Shown: piece by piece, positions 16,491 to 26,697 of the stretch | How positions within the stretch are numbered: the stretch's first letter is position 1 | Layout: every line of letters begins with the position of its first letter | Source: Desulfonauticus sp. 38_4375 | GTDB lineage: Bacteria > Desulfobacterota > Desulfovibrionia > Desulfovibrionales > Desulfonatronovibrionaceae | DNA length: 64,000 nt | NCBI GenBank assembly: GCA_001507915.1 | Contig: LGER01000005.1 | Coordinates: 1 to 64,000, forward strand | Reading direction: 5' to 3' | Position numbers and translations under genes: made by a program | Notes under the pieces: model-generated | Told to the model about the DNA's origin: nothing | Databases searched by the model: none | The model's input: only the letters and a program-made list of their open reading frames with translations

Positions 16491-18929
16491 CTATTGTTGA
16501 GTGGAGGAACGGAATTCTTCCTTTAGGAGTTTTTGAGTAAGAGAAAGACAGTTGTTAGTTCCACAAAATAGACTTTCTTTGTCAGCTCCCACTAAAGCCA
16601 GGGGTAAAACTTCATCCATATGTTTTACAGGAGTAATCTCCAACCCCTTTAAAACCTCTTGAGGAACTTCTTCCAAATCCTTCTGATTATCCCAGGGAAT
16701 AAGCACTTCTTTTATTTCTGACCTCTTGGCTGCCAGTAACTTTTCCCTTAATCCTCCAATGGGTAAAACCCTACCTCTTAAAGTAATCTCTCCGGTCATG
16801 GCCAGATCATTTCGCACAGGCAGATTCAAGAGTGCAGAAATCAAACTGGTAGTCAAAGTAATACCAGCAGAAGGACCATCTTTAGGGGTTGCAGCTTCTG
16901 GGACATGGATATGGACATCTATTTCCTTGTAAAAATCAGGCTTCAAACCAAAGACTTCCGAACGAGAACGCACATAACTTAAAGCTGCTCTGGCACTTTC
17001 CTGCATCACTTCACCCAGCTTACCTGTAATCTCTAATTTTCCACTTCCAGGCATAATGGTAGCTTCTACCAATAAGATTTCTCCACCCAATTCAGTCCAG
17101 GCCAGTCCCACCGTAACTCCTACCAGAGGTTGTTCTTCCCTATCGCTTCTTTTTACCTTGGGAACTCCCAGGTAGCTACCAAGATTATTTTTAGAGATAG
17201 TAATTTCCCTGGTCTCTTTTTCACTGACCAGCTTTTTGGCTACCTTGCGGCAAATAGAAGCAATCTCCCTCTCCAGATTTCTAACTCCAGCCTCTCTGGT
17301 ATAATGACGGATAATCTCTTCTATAGCTCCGTCAGAGATGCGCAACCTGGACTCTTCCAGGCCAGTAGCCTTTAATTGCTTGGGCAAAAGAAAATAACGG
17401 GCAATCTTCTTTTTCTCTGTTTCCAGGTACCCGGGTAGTTTAATAATTTCCATTCTATCCTGCAAAGGCAAGGGAATGGTATGTAAACTATTGGCAGTAG
17501 TGATAAAAAAGATATTAGACAAATCATAATCCAGGTCTAAGTAGTGGTCATTAAAGGCATAATTTTGCTCAGGGTCCAAAACTTCCAACAGGGCTGCAGC
17601 AGGGTCGCCTCTAAAGTCAGCACTCATCTTGTCCACTTCATCCAAACAAAAAACTGGATTATTGTATTGAACCTTTTTTAAGCTCTGAATAATTTTTCCA
17701 GGCAAAGCTCCCACATAAGTACGCCTATGCCCTCTTATTTCAGCTTCATCCCGAACCCCACCTAAGGAAAGGCGTACAAATTCTCTTTGCATAGCTCTGG
17801 CTACAGACTTGGCCAGGGAAGTCTTACCTACCCCAGGAGGTCCTACCAGACACAATATGGGACCCTTTACTTTACCTGCCAACTTTTGCACTGCCAGATA
17901 TTCTAAAATCCTTTCTTTGGGTTTTTCCAGGCCATAATGGTCTTCATCCAGAATTCTGGCTGCGTCTTCCAGGTCAATATCTGTATCTTTAAGCTCATTC
18001 CAGGGCAAAGCCAAAATCCAGTCAATATAGTTATAACTTACGGTATATTCTGCAGAATTGGTGGGAGTAATTTTTAATTTCTTTAGCTCTTCCAGAGCCC
18101 TTTTCTTGGCTTCTTCAGGCATATTTTTGGCTTCAATTTTTTCTTCCAGCTTATCCAATTCTGCCTTGGGGTCTACATCCCTGCCCATTTCCTTATGAAT
18201 GGCCTTAAGTTGTTCAGAGAGATAGTATTCCCTCTGATTCTTTTCCATCTGCTTTTTGACTCTATTTTTGATTCTCTGCTCTAAAGAATAAATCTCTATC
18301 TCACCCTGAAGATAGCCATAGACCTTTTCCAGCCTCTGCAGGGGATTGGCCAATTCCAGGACTTCTTGTTTTTCAGGAAACTTCACATTCAGGTGAGGTA
18401 AAATTCCATCAGCTAAAAAGGCAGGGTCCTTTAAAGACGATAAACTGAGCAAGGACTCTTTGGCCATCTTGGGATTTAATTGAGCAAACTCTTCTAAAGA
18501 TTCCTGCACCAAACGAATCAGAGCTTCTGCTTCACTTTTGTCATAATCACTATCTGGATAGCTGGTCACTCTTGCTCGAAAATAATCTCCCTGAAGCAAA
18601 GTAGCCTTATCTAAGCGTGCCCTATAAATACCTTCAAAGAGCACCTTGTTGGTACCATCAGGCAACTTAAAGACCTGTAAAATGCGGCTAACACAACCCA
18701 CTTCATACAAATCATCTTTGTCAGGGTCTTCTATTTCAGGGTCTTTTTGCGTGACCAAAAAAATCCTTTTATCAAAATCAGCCAAAGCTGCATCTATAGC
18801 TTTCATGGACTTTTCTCTGCCCACAAAAAGAGGAACTATGGCCTTGGGGAACATTACCACTTCCCGCAAGGTCATTACAGGTAAAATCTCCTCTTCTGGA
18901 GCAAAGTAAAGCAATTTTTTTTCTTCCAT
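16491..18929 (-). CDS. lon: ATP-dependent Lon protease
   Basis: Cytoplasmic AAA+ protease for damaged and regulatory proteins, 812 residues. The N-terminal substrate domain (about 12-205) is followed by a coiled coil, the Walker A motif GPPGVGKTS (about 364-372), Walker B CLDEVDK, and a protease domain with catalytic Ser in [11 protein letters not shown] and the Lys further on. The C-terminus has an extra tail with two cysteines (FCGTNNC). A GAGGTGAT ribosome site precedes it. It is the last gene after clpP and clpX, 30 nt beyond clpX. Confidence 0.97.
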   Translation of the reverse strand: MEEKKLLYFAPEEEILPVMTLREVVMFPKAIVPLFVGREKSMKAIDAALADFDKRIFLVTQKDPEIEDPDKDDLYEVGCVSRILQVFKLPDGTNKVLFEGIYRARLDKATLLQGDYFRARVTSYPDSDYDKSEAEALIRLVQESLEEFAQLNPKMAKESLLSLSSLKDPAFLADGILPHLNVKFPEKQEVLELANPLQRLEKVYGYLQGEIEIYSLEQRIKNRVKKQMEKNQREYYLSEQLKAIHKEMGRDVDPKAELDKLEEKIEAKNMPEEAKKRALEELKKLKITPTNSAEYTVSYNYIDWILALPWNELKDTDIDLEDAARILDEDHYGLEKPKERILEYLAVQKLAGKVKGPILCLVGPPGVGKTSLAKSVARAMQREFVRLSLGGVRDEAEIRGHRRTYVGALPGKIIQSLKKVQYNNPVFCLDEVDKMSADFRGDPAAALLEVLDPEQNYAFNDHYLDLDYDLSNIFFITTANSLHTIPLPLQDRMEIIKLPGYLETEKKKIARYFLLPKQLKATGLEESRLRISDGAIEEIIRHYTREAGVRNLEREIASICRKVAKKLVSEKETREITISKNNLGSYLGVPKVKRSDREEQPLVGVTVGLAWTELGGEILLVEATIMPGSGKLEITGKLGEVMQESARAALSYVRSRSEVFGLKPDFYKEIDVHIHVPEAATPKDGPSAGITLTTSLISALLNLPVRNDLAMTGEITLRGRVLPIGGLREKLLAAKRSEIKEVLIPWDNQKDLEEVPQEVLKGLEITPVKHMDEVLPLALVGADKESLFCGTNNCLSLTQKLLKEEFRSSTQQ

Positions 18930-18959
18930 ACAAAATCACCTCGTAACTAAAAGTAGCTT

Positions 18960-20210
18960 TTAAGCACTTTTAGTTTCTTCGTCATAAATTATAATCGGCT
19001 CTAAACCGTTCTCTACCACGGCCTTATTGACCACACACTCTTTAACATCTTTAAGAGAAGGTAGTTTGTACATTACATCCAGCATCAAACGCTCCAAAAC
19101 ACTTCTTAGCCCTCTGGCCCCGGTTTTATTGGCATAGGCCTTCTGGGCTATAGCCTTTAAGGCATTGGTGGTAAAACGCAATTTTACTCCATCTAATTCA
19201 AAAAGTTTTTGATATTGCTTTACCAGGGCATTCTTGGGCTCTACCAGGATACGCACCAGATCTTCTTCTGTAAGCTCCTGTAAGGCTGTAATCACTGGAA
19301 TCCTGCCTACAAACTCAGGAATAAGCCCAAAACGAATTAAGTCCTCAGGAGAAACCTGGGTTAGGAGTTCATCAGTAGTGTAGTCCCTTCTCGAAATCCT
19401 GGCTCCAAATCCCAGGGCCGTACCAGCAATTCTTTGCTGCACAATCTTTTCCAGGCCAATAAAAGCACCTCCCATAATAAACAAAATATTGGAGGTATCT
19501 ATGCGAATAAACTCCTGTTGAGGGTGTTTGCGCCCACCTTTAGGTGGAATATTGGCCACAGTACCTTCAATAATTTTGAGCAAAGCCTGTTGTACTCCTT
19601 CTCCAGAAACATCTCTGGTAATAGAGGGGTTGTCACCTTTCCGACCAATCTTATCTATTTCATCGATGTATACTATTCCCTTAGAAGCAGCAGCAACATC
19701 ATAATCAGCATTTTGCACCAGCTGGACCAGAATATTTTCCACATCCTCGCCCACATATCCTGCTTCTGTTAAAGTGGTCGCATCAGCAATGGCAAAGGGC
19801 ACCTTTAAAATTCTGGCCAGAGTTTTGGCCAAAAGGGTTTTTCCAGAACCAGTGGGACCGATAAGCAAAATATTGGACTTATCTAGCTCTACTTCCTCTT
19901 CTTCCAGTTTCTGATCTGCATACCGAATTCGCTTATAGTGATTATAAACAGCTACAGAGAGAATTTTCTTGGCTTGCTCCTGGCCAATAACATAACCATC
20001 CAGGGCTTTTTTAATCTCTTCTGGAGATAAGAGCTCATGCTCATCAAAAGCAACCTTACTTTCCTCCTGCGAGATAATCTCTCCACACAGGGCAACACAC
20101 TCATTACAAATATATACATCAGGGCCAGCAATAAGCCTTTCTACTTCCTCCTGATTCTTCCCACAAAATGAACACTTAATCCCTTTTAAATAATCCTTTG
20201 TCTTGTTCAT
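18960..20210 (-). CDS. clpX: ClpX unfoldase
   Basis: AAA+ unfoldase that feeds substrates to ClpP; 416 residues. The zinc-binding domain is CSFCGKN ... CNECV (about 15-40). Walker A is GPTGSGKT (about 118-125), the pore motif GYVG is present, and [10 protein letters not shown] is at the position of the ClpP-docking loop, reading LGF where E. coli has IGF. The gene follows clpP by 8 nt in one unit. Confidence 0.97.
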   Translation of the reverse strand: MNKTKDYLKGIKCSFCGKNQEEVERLIAGPDVYICNECVALCGEIISQEESKVAFDEHELLSPEEIKKALDGYVIGQEQAKKILSVAVYNHYKRIRYADQKLEEEEVELDKSNILLIGPTGSGKTLLAKTLARILKVPFAIADATTLTEAGYVGEDVENILVQLVQNADYDVAAASKGIVYIDEIDKIGRKGDNPSITRDVSGEGVQQALLKIIEGTVANIPPKGGRKHPQQEFIRIDTSNILFIMGGAFIGLEKIVQQRIAGTALGFGARISRRDYTTDELLTQVSPEDLIRFGLIPEFVGRIPVITALQELTEEDLVRILVEPKNALVKQYQKLFELDGVKLRFTTNALKAIAQKAYANKTGARGLRSVLERLMLDVMYKLPSLKDVKECVVNKAVVENGLEPIIIYDEETKSA

Positions 20211-20218
20211 AAAAACCT

Positions 20219-20815
20219 CTATTTAATGTCTTCTCTGGAAACCAGGACCTTATCAATAAGGCCATATTCCACTGCTTCTTCTGCTCCCATATAAAAATCT
20301 CTATCGGTATCTTTTTCCACTTTCTTGATATCAGCTCCAGTATGTTTGGCCAAAATTTCATTTAAAATACTCTTCAAACGAATAATTTCTCTGGCTTGAA
20401 TGTCAATGTCCGTAGCCTGTCCCTGAAATCCACCCATGGGCTGATGAATAAGAATCCTGCTGTGGGGAAGGGCATAACGCATTCCCTTTTCTCCTGCAGC
20501 CAACAAAATAGCGGCCATACTGGCAGCCTGACCAATGCAAACCGTAGCCACAGGAACAGAAATATACTGCATGGTATCATAAATGGCCAGACCAGCAGTC
20601 ACTGAACCGCCAGGAGAATTAATATAAAAATTAATCTCTTTTTCTGGATTTTCTGATTCCAAAAACAAAAGCTGGGCACAGATGAGATTGGCCACTCTAT
20701 CGTCAATAGGAGTACCCAGTAAAATAATTCTGTCCTTTAAAAGTCGAGAAAAAATATCATAGGCTCGTTCACCCCTGCCTGTAGTTTCAATAACCATGGG
20801 AATGGTATAAGACAT
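20219..20815 (-). CDS. clpP: ClpP protease subunit
   Basis: Serine peptidase barrel, 198 residues. The catalytic triad is visible: Ser in GQAASMAA (about 98), His in RILIHQPMG (about 123) and Asp in KDTDRDF (about 172). N-terminus [21 protein letters not shown] is standard for the mature form with a short propeptide. It is transcribed after a gap of 134 nt from tig that contains a terminator, so it probably has its own promoter. Confidence 0.98.
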   Translation of the reverse strand: MSYTIPMVIETTGRGERAYDIFSRLLKDRIILLGTPIDDRVANLICAQLLFLESENPEKEINFYINSPGGSVTAGLAIYDTMQYISVPVATVCIGQAASMAAILLAAGEKGMRYALPHSRILIHQPMGGFQGQATDIDIQAREIIRLKSILNEILAKHTGADIKKVEKDTDRDFYMGAEEAVEYGLIDKVLVSREDIK

Positions 20816-20847
20816 AGAAAACTCCTTTTATTTTTAAATTTCTAGGT

Positions 20848-20864
20848 AAAAAGATAATCTTTTT
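20848..20864. promoter_or_regulatory. 17-nt palindrome upstream of clpP
   Basis: AAAAAGAT, one base, ATCTTTTT: a perfect AT-rich inverted repeat 33 nt before the clpP ATG, within the likely promoter region. It could be an operator, or only a chance product of A/T tracts. Confidence 0.3.
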
Positions 20865-20916
20865 TTACAGGTTTGACTAGACCCTGTTTTCACGCAGAAA
20901 GGGAAGGACAAAAAGC

Positions 20917-20942
20917 AAAAAGGGGGCTTAAAGCCCCCTTTT
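20917..20942 (-). terminator. Terminator after tig
   Basis: Minus strand reads AAGGGGGCTTTAAGCCCCCTT followed by TTT. Perfect GC stem 8 nt after the tig stop codon. The plus-strand reading is nearly as good. Confidence 0.85.
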
Positions 20943-20949
20943 CCCACGC

Positions 20950-22287
20950 TTATTTTTCTTCTTCTTGTTTATCCTGAGGGCTGTCTTCTTCTTTTGCCTT
21001 GGGAGGTACCAAGGTCACTTCTGCCTCTGAATAGATAAGCTCCATGGCCTTGTCAGCTAAAATCTTATCCTTAAGCGCAATCATCAGGTTATTTTTCTCA
21101 TAAAACTCCCACACTGCATCAAAGGTCTGGCCAGAATAGGTGGCTATTTTTTGAATTTCTGCTTCCATTTCGCTTTGATCTACTGTGAGGTTCTCCTGCT
21201 GGGCAATAGCCAACAACAAAATCTCAGACTTGGCAATATCCTCAGCTTCAGCCCTATATTCCTCTTTTAAATCCTCCAGGGTCTTGCCTGTGGATTCCAG
21301 GCTTTTACCCTGTCTTTCCAGCCTATCTATGTATTTTCTAATTTTTTGTTCTAAATGAAACTCCACCAAAGAAGGAGGCAATTCAAATTCCACCTTTTCC
21401 TTAAGGTCATCCAAAAGTTTTTTCTGAGCCACACTCTTATTTAGTTCCTTGCGGGTGGCAGTATAGGACTTTCTAATGGAGTCCTTTAATTCTTCTAAGT
21501 TTTTGAAGTTTCCAGCCTTTCGGGCAAAACCATCATCTAAAGCAGGCAATTTCTTTTCCTTAACAGCGTGTAAGGTTACCTGCATTTTAATAGTCTTACC
21601 GGCCAAATCTTTGTTAATAAAATCTTCAGGCAAGGCAACTTCACCTTCGCCGGTTTGTCCGGACTTAAGGCCATAGATAATCTTTTCAAAGTCTTCTAAA
21701 GCCTGACCTTCTCCTAACACCAATTGAAAATTGGTAGCTGCAATCCCTTCTAAAGGCTTATCCCCATCAAAGGCCTTAAAATCAACCACCACTGCCTCTC
21801 CAGGCTTGGGCTCTCTATCTTCATCAATAACCACAAATTCAGCCATTCTCTCCTGCAGTCTCTTGATTACAGCTTCAACCTCTTCTTCCTCTACAACCAC
21901 TTCCTCTTCTTCTACCTTAAGCCCCTTATATTCTGGCAGTTCAAACTGAGGAGCAACTTCAAAGCTAAAAGAATAGCTAAAGTCTTCTCCCTTTTTAAAC
22001 TCTCCAGCATCCACATCAATGCGAGAAAGAGGAGCAATTTTTAACTCATTTAAAATTTCATTTATATGTAAATTAATAAGGTCTGTCTGAGCTTCATTAT
22101 AAATCTGCTTTTTAAATCTGCTCTCTATAACCGAAGCAGGCACTTTACCTTTTCTAAATCCTTTTAAATCCACATCTCTGCGATAAAGGGCAATAGTTGC
22201 CCCCAAGGCTGCATTTACTTCTTCCGCAGGTACCTGAACCTTTACCTTTCTCTTAACAGCAGAGACTTCTTCCACTTGATATTCCAT
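20950..22287 (-). CDS. tig: Trigger factor
   Basis: Ribosome-associated chaperone and prolyl isomerase, 445 residues. The N-terminal ribosome-binding domain has the loop GFRKGKVP (about 44-51). An FKBP-type domain begins near EPKPGEAVVVDFKAF (about 160), and a long helical arm domain follows, ending in a very acidic/charged tail. It lies 27 nt downstream of tRNA-Leu and upstream of clpPX-lon, so nascent-chain folding and protein degradation genes are side by side. Confidence 0.96.
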   Translation of the reverse strand: MEYQVEEVSAVKRKVKVQVPAEEVNAALGATIALYRRDVDLKGFRKGKVPASVIESRFKKQIYNEAQTDLINLHINEILNELKIAPLSRIDVDAGEFKKGEDFSYSFSFEVAPQFELPEYKGLKVEEEEVVVEEEEVEAVIKRLQERMAEFVVIDEDREPKPGEAVVVDFKAFDGDKPLEGIAATNFQLVLGEGQALEDFEKIIYGLKSGQTGEGEVALPEDFINKDLAGKTIKMQVTLHAVKEKKLPALDDGFARKAGNFKNLEELKDSIRKSYTATRKELNKSVAQKKLLDDLKEKVEFELPPSLVEFHLEQKIRKYIDRLERQGKSLESTGKTLEDLKEEYRAEAEDIAKSEILLLAIAQQENLTVDQSEMEAEIQKIATYSGQTFDAVWEFYEKNNLMIALKDKILADKAMELIYSEAEVTLVPPKAKEEDSPQDKQEEEK

Positions 22288-22313
22288 AACTTAAAAAACC
22301 TCCTTAAAATGAC

Positions 22314-22397
22314 TGGTGCGAGAGGGGGGACTCGAACCCCCACGGACAAGCCGCTGGATCCTAAGTCCAGTGCGTCTACCAATTCCGCCACTCTCGC
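22314..22397 (-). tRNA. tRNA-Leu (anticodon TAG)
   Basis: The minus strand folds as a class II tRNA with a long variable arm: acceptor GCGAGAG pairs with CTCTCGC, anticodon loop CTTAGGA gives TAG, T-loop TTCGAGT, CCA encoded. Only 26 nt separate it from the tig start, so read-through transcription into tig is likely. Confidence 0.96.
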
Positions 22398-22626
22398 AAA
22401 AGAGAAAATTTCATTTAATCTGCACCCAAGCTGGTTGTCAACTAAAGATTGGGCTTTTTCTTGATTTTTAGTTGTTCTGGCTTGAGTTAAATAAGAGACT
22501 TTAACAGAAATTAACTAGTTGGGGACAAAAAAGAAATTTATTTGACTTCAAAGGAGAATTAAAAACTTAAATAGCCAGGGAAGTTGCCTGCTTCCTCTTG
22601 CTATTTATTTTCCAAAAGGAAAATAA

Positions 22627-22661
22627 AAGCTCAGAGGGCTTAAACCTCTCTGAGCTTTTTC
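22627..22661 (-). terminator. Terminator after the ZraP-like gene
   Basis: Stem AAGCTCAGAGAGG / CCTCTGAGCTT with one extra base on one side and a T-rich tail on both strands. It lies 11 nt after the ZraP-like gene's stop. Confidence 0.85.
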
Positions 22662-22671
22662 AATTTTCACT

Positions 22672-23190
22672 TCACTTATTTGTAGTAAGCTCTTTTTGCA
22701 ACTCTTTTCTAAACTCTATCTGCTTTTTCAACAGTTCAGCTCTAAGTTCAGCAATTTTCTTATTCAGCTTTTCAATTTTCTTAACATCAGGATTGTTCTT
22801 AAACAATTCTGCATTAAGCTCTGTTTGAACACTCCAGAGTTCCTGGTTTAAGGGATAAACCTGGTTATGAAACTTCTGTCTCAACTCAAAGAACTTTTGT
22901 TGTTGTTCTGGGCTATAATTAAATCCACCGTACATCATGCCAGGCCCCATACCGTAACCACCAAACATCATACCAGGTCCAGGGCAGTGACCTCTACCAT
23001 AACCGCCAAACATCATACCCGGCCCCATACCATAATACCCTGGTCCAACTTCATCTCCATCTTGCTCATAGCCGTACATCATACCAGGCCCCATGCCATA
23101 GCCATAATATCCTGGCCCCCTAAAGGCAAAAGCAGAAGCTACTAAAGCCAAAGTTAAAACCAGTGCTCCTAAACTAAACCACCTTTTCAT
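22672..23190 (-). CDS. ZraP/Spy-like periplasmic protein with Met/Gly-rich repeats
   Basis: A 172-residue exported protein with a signal peptide (about 1-22, ALVASAFA). Residues 24-85 hold six GPG-based repeats, four of them of the form xGPGMMxG with Y, G and F around. The C-terminal half (about 88-165) is a charged helical region QQQKFFELRQKFHNQVYPL..., similar to the ZraP/Spy (LTXXQ) fold. Methionine clusters with a His-Cys pair (GRGHCPG) suggest copper or other soft-metal binding (inference). A second such C-terminus occurs at 63872-64000. It is preceded by a SHOCT gene on the same strand. Confidence 0.75.
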   Translation of the reverse strand: MKRWFSLGALVLTLALVASAFAFRGPGYYGYGMGPGMMYGYEQDGDEVGPGYYGMGPGMMFGGYGRGHCPGPGMMFGGYGMGPGMMYGGFNYSPEQQQKFFELRQKFHNQVYPLNQELWSVQTELNAELFKNNPDVKKIEKLNKKIAELRAELLKKQIEFRKELQKELTTNK

Positions 23191-23312
23191 AAAAAGCCTC
23201 CTTTTTTAAATTTCAGATGTCGTTCTCAGTTATACAGTTAACATGCCAAAGATAAAAAACTATTCATTTTAGATGGTTACACGAAGTATGCTTTTATTTC
23301 CAGAATTAAAAA

Positions 23313-23360
23313 GTGCAAATTATCGCACTTATTTTCTCTCTAAAGGTGCAAAAAGTGCAA
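23313..23360 (-). promoter_or_regulatory. Repeated TTGCAC sites upstream of the ZraP-like gene
   Basis: On the minus strand TTGCAC occurs three times (plus-strand 23313-23318, 23346-23351, 23355-23360). The last two are in tandem with a 9-nt period, and the first is one arm of an inverted repeat AAGTGC/GCACTT with an 8-nt spacer. The cluster is 120-170 nt before the start codon, suggesting an activator or repressor binding region. Confidence 0.4.
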
Positions 23361-23366
23361 CCACTT

Positions 23367-23609
23367 TTAAGACAACAAATCTTTCTTTTTTTCTTCAAAT
23401 TCCTGCTTATCTATTTCACCTCGAGCGTATCTTTCTTTTAAAATTTCCAGAGGAGTTTTTTCTTTACCAGGATACTCCCCTGGCCTCCCAGCACTCTGCC
23501 TAATTAAGACCCATATAAGCCCAATCACCAGGATGAGAAAAATTAGCATACCCCAGCCCATGCCAAACCCCATCCCATAGGGATGATAACCATAACCAAA
23601 TCCAGCCAT
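23367..23609 (-). CDS. SHOCT-domain small membrane protein
   Basis: An 80-residue protein. The N-terminus is rich in Gly, Tyr, Met and His (GFGYGYHPYGMGFGMGWG), then one membrane segment (about 20-39), then a SHOCT motif at the C-terminus: PLEILKERYARGEIDKQEF. ATG 23609 is chosen because GGAGGC lies just upstream. The shared Gly/Met/Tyr flavour with the ZraP-like neighbour suggests the two act in the same envelope or metal response (inference). Confidence 0.8.
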   Translation of the reverse strand: MAGFGYGYHPYGMGFGMGWGMLIFLILVIGLIWVLIRQSAGRPGEYPGKEKTPLEILKERYARGEIDKQEFEEKKKDLLS

Positions 23610-23789
23610 TTGAAGCCTCCTTTTTATTTTCTCATATAAAATTCCTTCAAAAAAAATCAATAAAAATAAAAACAAGTTATAAAAAAGAGAAAGGAAAAGG
23701 GAGTTGTCCTTTATTTAATTTTCTGCCATGGAAAAAGGGAAAAAGATAGCTTTTCTTAACTTAAAAACAATTCAATCTAGGAGTGTATT

Positions 23790-24758
23790 ATGGGCTTTTT
23801 TAGAGGAAGAAGACTTAGAAGAACTACTGCTCTCAGGGAAATAATAGCTGAAACCAGACTACACCCTGAAGACCTGGTTCAGCCTTATTTTGTGGTGGAA
23901 ACTGAAGACAGTTCCTTTTGCCAGGAAATAAGTTCCATGCCTGGACAATATCAACTATCTTTACCAAAACTCAAGGAAAAAGTGGGACAAGCAGTAGAAG
24001 CAGGACTTAAGAGTCTTATTCTCTTTGGGATTCCTGCTCACAAGGATGAAGTTGCCAGCGAGGCCTATAATCCAGATGGAATCATCCAAAAAAGCGTCAA
24101 GACCCTAAAAGAAGCCTATCCAGAACTAATAATCATCACAGATGTTTGTCTCTGTGAGTATACTTCACATGGGCATTGCGGGATTATTAAAGACAAATAT
24201 GTGCAAAACGACTCCACTTTAGAGCTTCTGGCCAAAACAGCCCTTTCCCATGCTCAAGCTGGAGCAGACATTGTGGCCCCTTCGGATATGATGGACGGCA
24301 GGGTAAAGGCCATTAGAAAGGCCCTTGATAAAAAGGGATTTGTAGAAACGCCTATTATGTCCTATGCGGTCAAATACGCCTCTTCCTTTTATGGTCCTTT
24401 TCGAGAAGCAGCTGAAAGCGCTCCCCAGTTTGGAGACAGAAAATCCTATCAAATGGACCCCAGGAATTCTTTAGAGGCCTTGCGGGAAGCTAAGGCAGAT
24501 ATCAAAGAAGGAGCAGATATCCTTATGGTAAAGCCTGCTTTACCATACCTGGATATCCTTCGCCTCTTAAAAGACAACTTTGCCTATCCCCTGGCAGCCT
24601 ACCAGGTAAGTGGAGAATATGCTCAAATCAAAGCAGCTGTTCAAAAGGGCTGGTTAGATGAAAAAAGCGTAGTACTGGAAAGCCTAATCGCTATAAAACG
24701 GGCAGGAGCAGAACTTATTTTATCCTATTTTACAGAACAAGTTTTAAAATGGATTTAA
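23790..24758 (+). CDS. hemB: Porphobilinogen synthase (delta-aminolevulinate dehydratase)
   Basis: Condenses two 5-aminolevulinate molecules into porphobilinogen, the common precursor for heme, siroheme and cobalamin. The 322-residue protein has the zinc-type metal motif [14 protein letters not shown] (Cys120, Cys122, Cys130) and the two active-site lysines Lys195 (SYAVKYASS) and Lys248 (MVKPAL). An AGGAG ribosome site precedes the ATG. The last 10 nt overlap the next gene, a predicted heme-containing diguanylate cyclase. Confidence 0.97.
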   Translation: MGFFRGRRLRRTTALREIIAETRLHPEDLVQPYFVVETEDSSFCQEISSMPGQYQLSLPKLKEKVGQAVEAGLKSLILFGIPAHKDEVASEAYNPDGIIQKSVKTLKEAYPELIIITDVCLCEYTSHGHCGIIKDKYVQNDSTLELLAKTALSHAQAGADIVAPSDMMDGRVKAIRKALDKKGFVETPIMSYAVKYASSFYGPFREAAESAPQFGDRKSYQMDPRNSLEALREAKADIKEGADILMVKPALPYLDILRLLKDNFAYPLAAYQVSGEYAQIKAAVQKGWLDEKSVVLESLIAIKRAGAELILSYFTEQVLKWI

Positions 24759-25966
24759 AACCAGAGTTTAATCCCAAAGTATTTATACCCTTCTTTCTTT
24801 TAGTCTGGATAGTTGGCTTTGGCTCTTATTCCTATGTGGAGATTACCTCTATCCCTAAACAAAATATACAAAGAGCCAAAGAAATTGGCGAAACCACGGC
24901 CAAATTGGTTCTGCTTATGCGCAAGTGGAATGCCCAAAAGGGAGGAGTATATGTTGAAGCAAGCCCAAATACTCCTCCTAACCCTTACCTTAAAACCCCT
25001 GATAGAGACATTCAGACCCAAAACAAATTCTTAACTAAAGTAAATCCTTCCTACATGGTCAAACAACTATCTGAGTTAAGTTATAAACAAGAAAAAGTTA
25101 AATTCAAAATGCTAGGAACTCATCCTCTAAATCCAGATAATTTACCCAAGGGCAAAGAAAAAGCCTGGGTAAATTCTTTATTAAAAACAAAGAATCCCCT
25201 CTTTTTTCTAGAAAAAAAAGAAAAGCAGGACTTTTTTTACTATCTTTACCCCTTAAAAGCTGAAAAAGAGTGTTTAACCTGTCATAATAAGCTGGACAGT
25301 GAACACCAGCACCAGGTGGGAGAAACCCTGGGAGCTCTGCTTATTAACTTTCCCTTCCAACGCCTCTCCATTTATCCTACCCTAGGAATGCACATTCTTA
25401 TCCTGCTTTCTGGTTGTTTTTTTATCTGTTTTTTAGGGCAAGAGTTAAAGGATTCTTATACTAAAATAGAAAACCAGGCCTATACAGATGCTCTGACTGG
25501 AATATGGAATAGAAGATATTTTAATCAGCGCATTTTAGAAGAAATAAACCGAAGTAAAAGGCATCATTATCCTCTTAGCTTAATTCTAATAGACATTGAC
25601 TTTTTTAAAAAATACAATGATACCTATGGTCACCTGCAGGGAGATGTAATACTTAAGACTGTAGCCAGCCATATTTTAAAAGAACTAAAAAGAAAAGAAG
25701 ACCTGCTCTGTCGCTTTGGAGGAGAAGAATTTATTGTTTTACTACCCCATGTAAGCTTAGAAGGAGCTCAATATCTGGCTGAAAAAATTCGGCAAAGAAT
25801 AGAAAGTCTAACCATTGAACATGAAAAATCACCCTGGGAAAGAATAACTATTAGCCTGGGAGTAACCACCTATAAAGGCACTTCTCCAGAAAAGTTCATC
25901 GAGCAGGCAGACCAGGCCCTCTACCAGGCCAAAAATAAAGGTAGAAATAGAGTAGAATATCTTTAA
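24749..25966 (+). CDS. Diguanylate cyclase with DUF3365-like c-type-heme sensor
   Basis: A 405-residue inner-membrane protein. TM1 is at about 11-30, and a periplasmic sensor region (about 31-205) contains CLTCH (175-179), a c-type heme attachment site in the DUF3365/Tll0287-like context. TM2 is at about 210-230, followed by a GGDEF domain with FGGEEF (about 323-328). RKED five residues before the signature is an intact I-site for product inhibition. It should make c-di-GMP in response to a heme-sensed signal such as redox or gas. The ATG lies inside the 3' end of hemB, so translation is coupled. Confidence 0.88.
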   Translation: MDLKPEFNPKVFIPFFLLVWIVGFGSYSYVEITSIPKQNIQRAKEIGETTAKLVLLMRKWNAQKGGVYVEASPNTPPNPYLKTPDRDIQTQNKFLTKVNPSYMVKQLSELSYKQEKVKFKMLGTHPLNPDNLPKGKEKAWVNSLLKTKNPLFFLEKKEKQDFFYYLYPLKAEKECLTCHNKLDSEHQHQVGETLGALLINFPFQRLSIYPTLGMHILILLSGCFFICFLGQELKDSYTKIENQAYTDALTGIWNRRYFNQRILEEINRSKRHHYPLSLILIDIDFFKKYNDTYGHLQGDVILKTVASHILKELKRKEDLLCRFGGEEFIVLLPHVSLEGAQYLAEKIRQRIESLTIEHEKSPWERITISLGVTTYKGTSPEKFIEQADQALYQAKNKGRNRVEYL

Positions 25967-26038
25967 GCCCACTTTTTTCTTGACTAAATTCTGCTCATAC
26001 TAAACAATTGCTGGCAATATAAATTTTAGGGAGGGAAA

Positions 26039-26695
26039 ATGGGATTATCCAAACAATATTTAATTGATGACCTGTCGCATAAAGATGCCTGGCGTTTATT
26101 CAGAATAATGGCTGAATTTGTGGATGGTTTTGAAAACCTGAATGACTTAGGCCCTGCTGTCTCCATTTTTGGCTCAGCCAGAGTAAGTCCAGAAGAAAAA
26201 GAATACCAGTTTACTTATCAGATAGCCAAACAATTGGCTGAAGCTGGATATGGAGTCATCACTGGAGGTGGGCCTGGTCTAATGGAAGCCGGAAATAAAG
26301 GGGCTTTAGAAGGCGGGGGAAAGTCTGTAGGTTTGCACATCCATTTACCCTTTGAACAAAAGCCCAATGAATACACCACCCTGCGTTGTGATTTTCGCTA
26401 CTTTTTTGTCCGCAAGGTAATGTTTATCAAGTATGCCATGGCTTATGTAGTCATGCCTGGTGGCTTTGGCACCCTGGATGAACTGAGCGAAGCCCTGGTC
26501 CTTACTCAAACCAGAAGAATAAAACCCTTTCCCATCATTTTGGTGGGCAAAGATTTTTGGTCTCCCTTACTGGACTGGTTTAAAAACAAGCTCTTGCCCA
26601 AAAAATTTATTAAGGAGCAGGATTTTGATATCTTTTTTGTGGTAGATGAGGCAGAAGAAGTCTTAAACATCATCAAAAGACTGGTAATTATCTAG
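26039..26695 (+). CDS. LOG-family protein (cytokinin riboside monophosphate phosphoribohydrolase-like)
   Basis: A 218-residue Rossmann-like protein with GGGPGLMEAGNKGA (about 78-91) and PGGFGTLDEL (about 139-148), the two signature motifs of the LOG family. Family members cleave ribose phosphate from nucleotide monophosphates; the physiological substrate in anaerobes is uncertain. GGGAGG lies 5 nt before the ATG. It starts a three-gene unit with the Smr and methyltransferase genes. A TTGACT box at 25980-25985 could be its -35. Confidence 0.9.
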   Translation: MGLSKQYLIDDLSHKDAWRLFRIMAEFVDGFENLNDLGPAVSIFGSARVSPEEKEYQFTYQIAKQLAEAGYGVITGGGPGLMEAGNKGALEGGGKSVGLHIHLPFEQKPNEYTTLRCDFRYFFVRKVMFIKYAMAYVVMPGGFGTLDELSEALVLTQTRRIKPFPIILVGKDFWSPLLDWFKNKLLPKKFIKEQDFDIFFVVDEAEEVLNIIKRLVII

Positions 26696-26697
26696 CC

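Noticed and set aside
22930-23120. Short direct DNA repeats resembling a CRISPR-like or minisatellite array
   Set aside because: They are in frame and encode the GPGMM repeats of a protein; unit length and spacers do not fit a CRISPR array.
23340-23362. Sigma-54-like -24/-12 element (GG ... TTTTTGC) upstream of the ZraP-like gene
   Set aside because: The distance between GG and GC is 11 nt instead of the required 10, and E. coli zraP use of sigma-54 is only an analogy.
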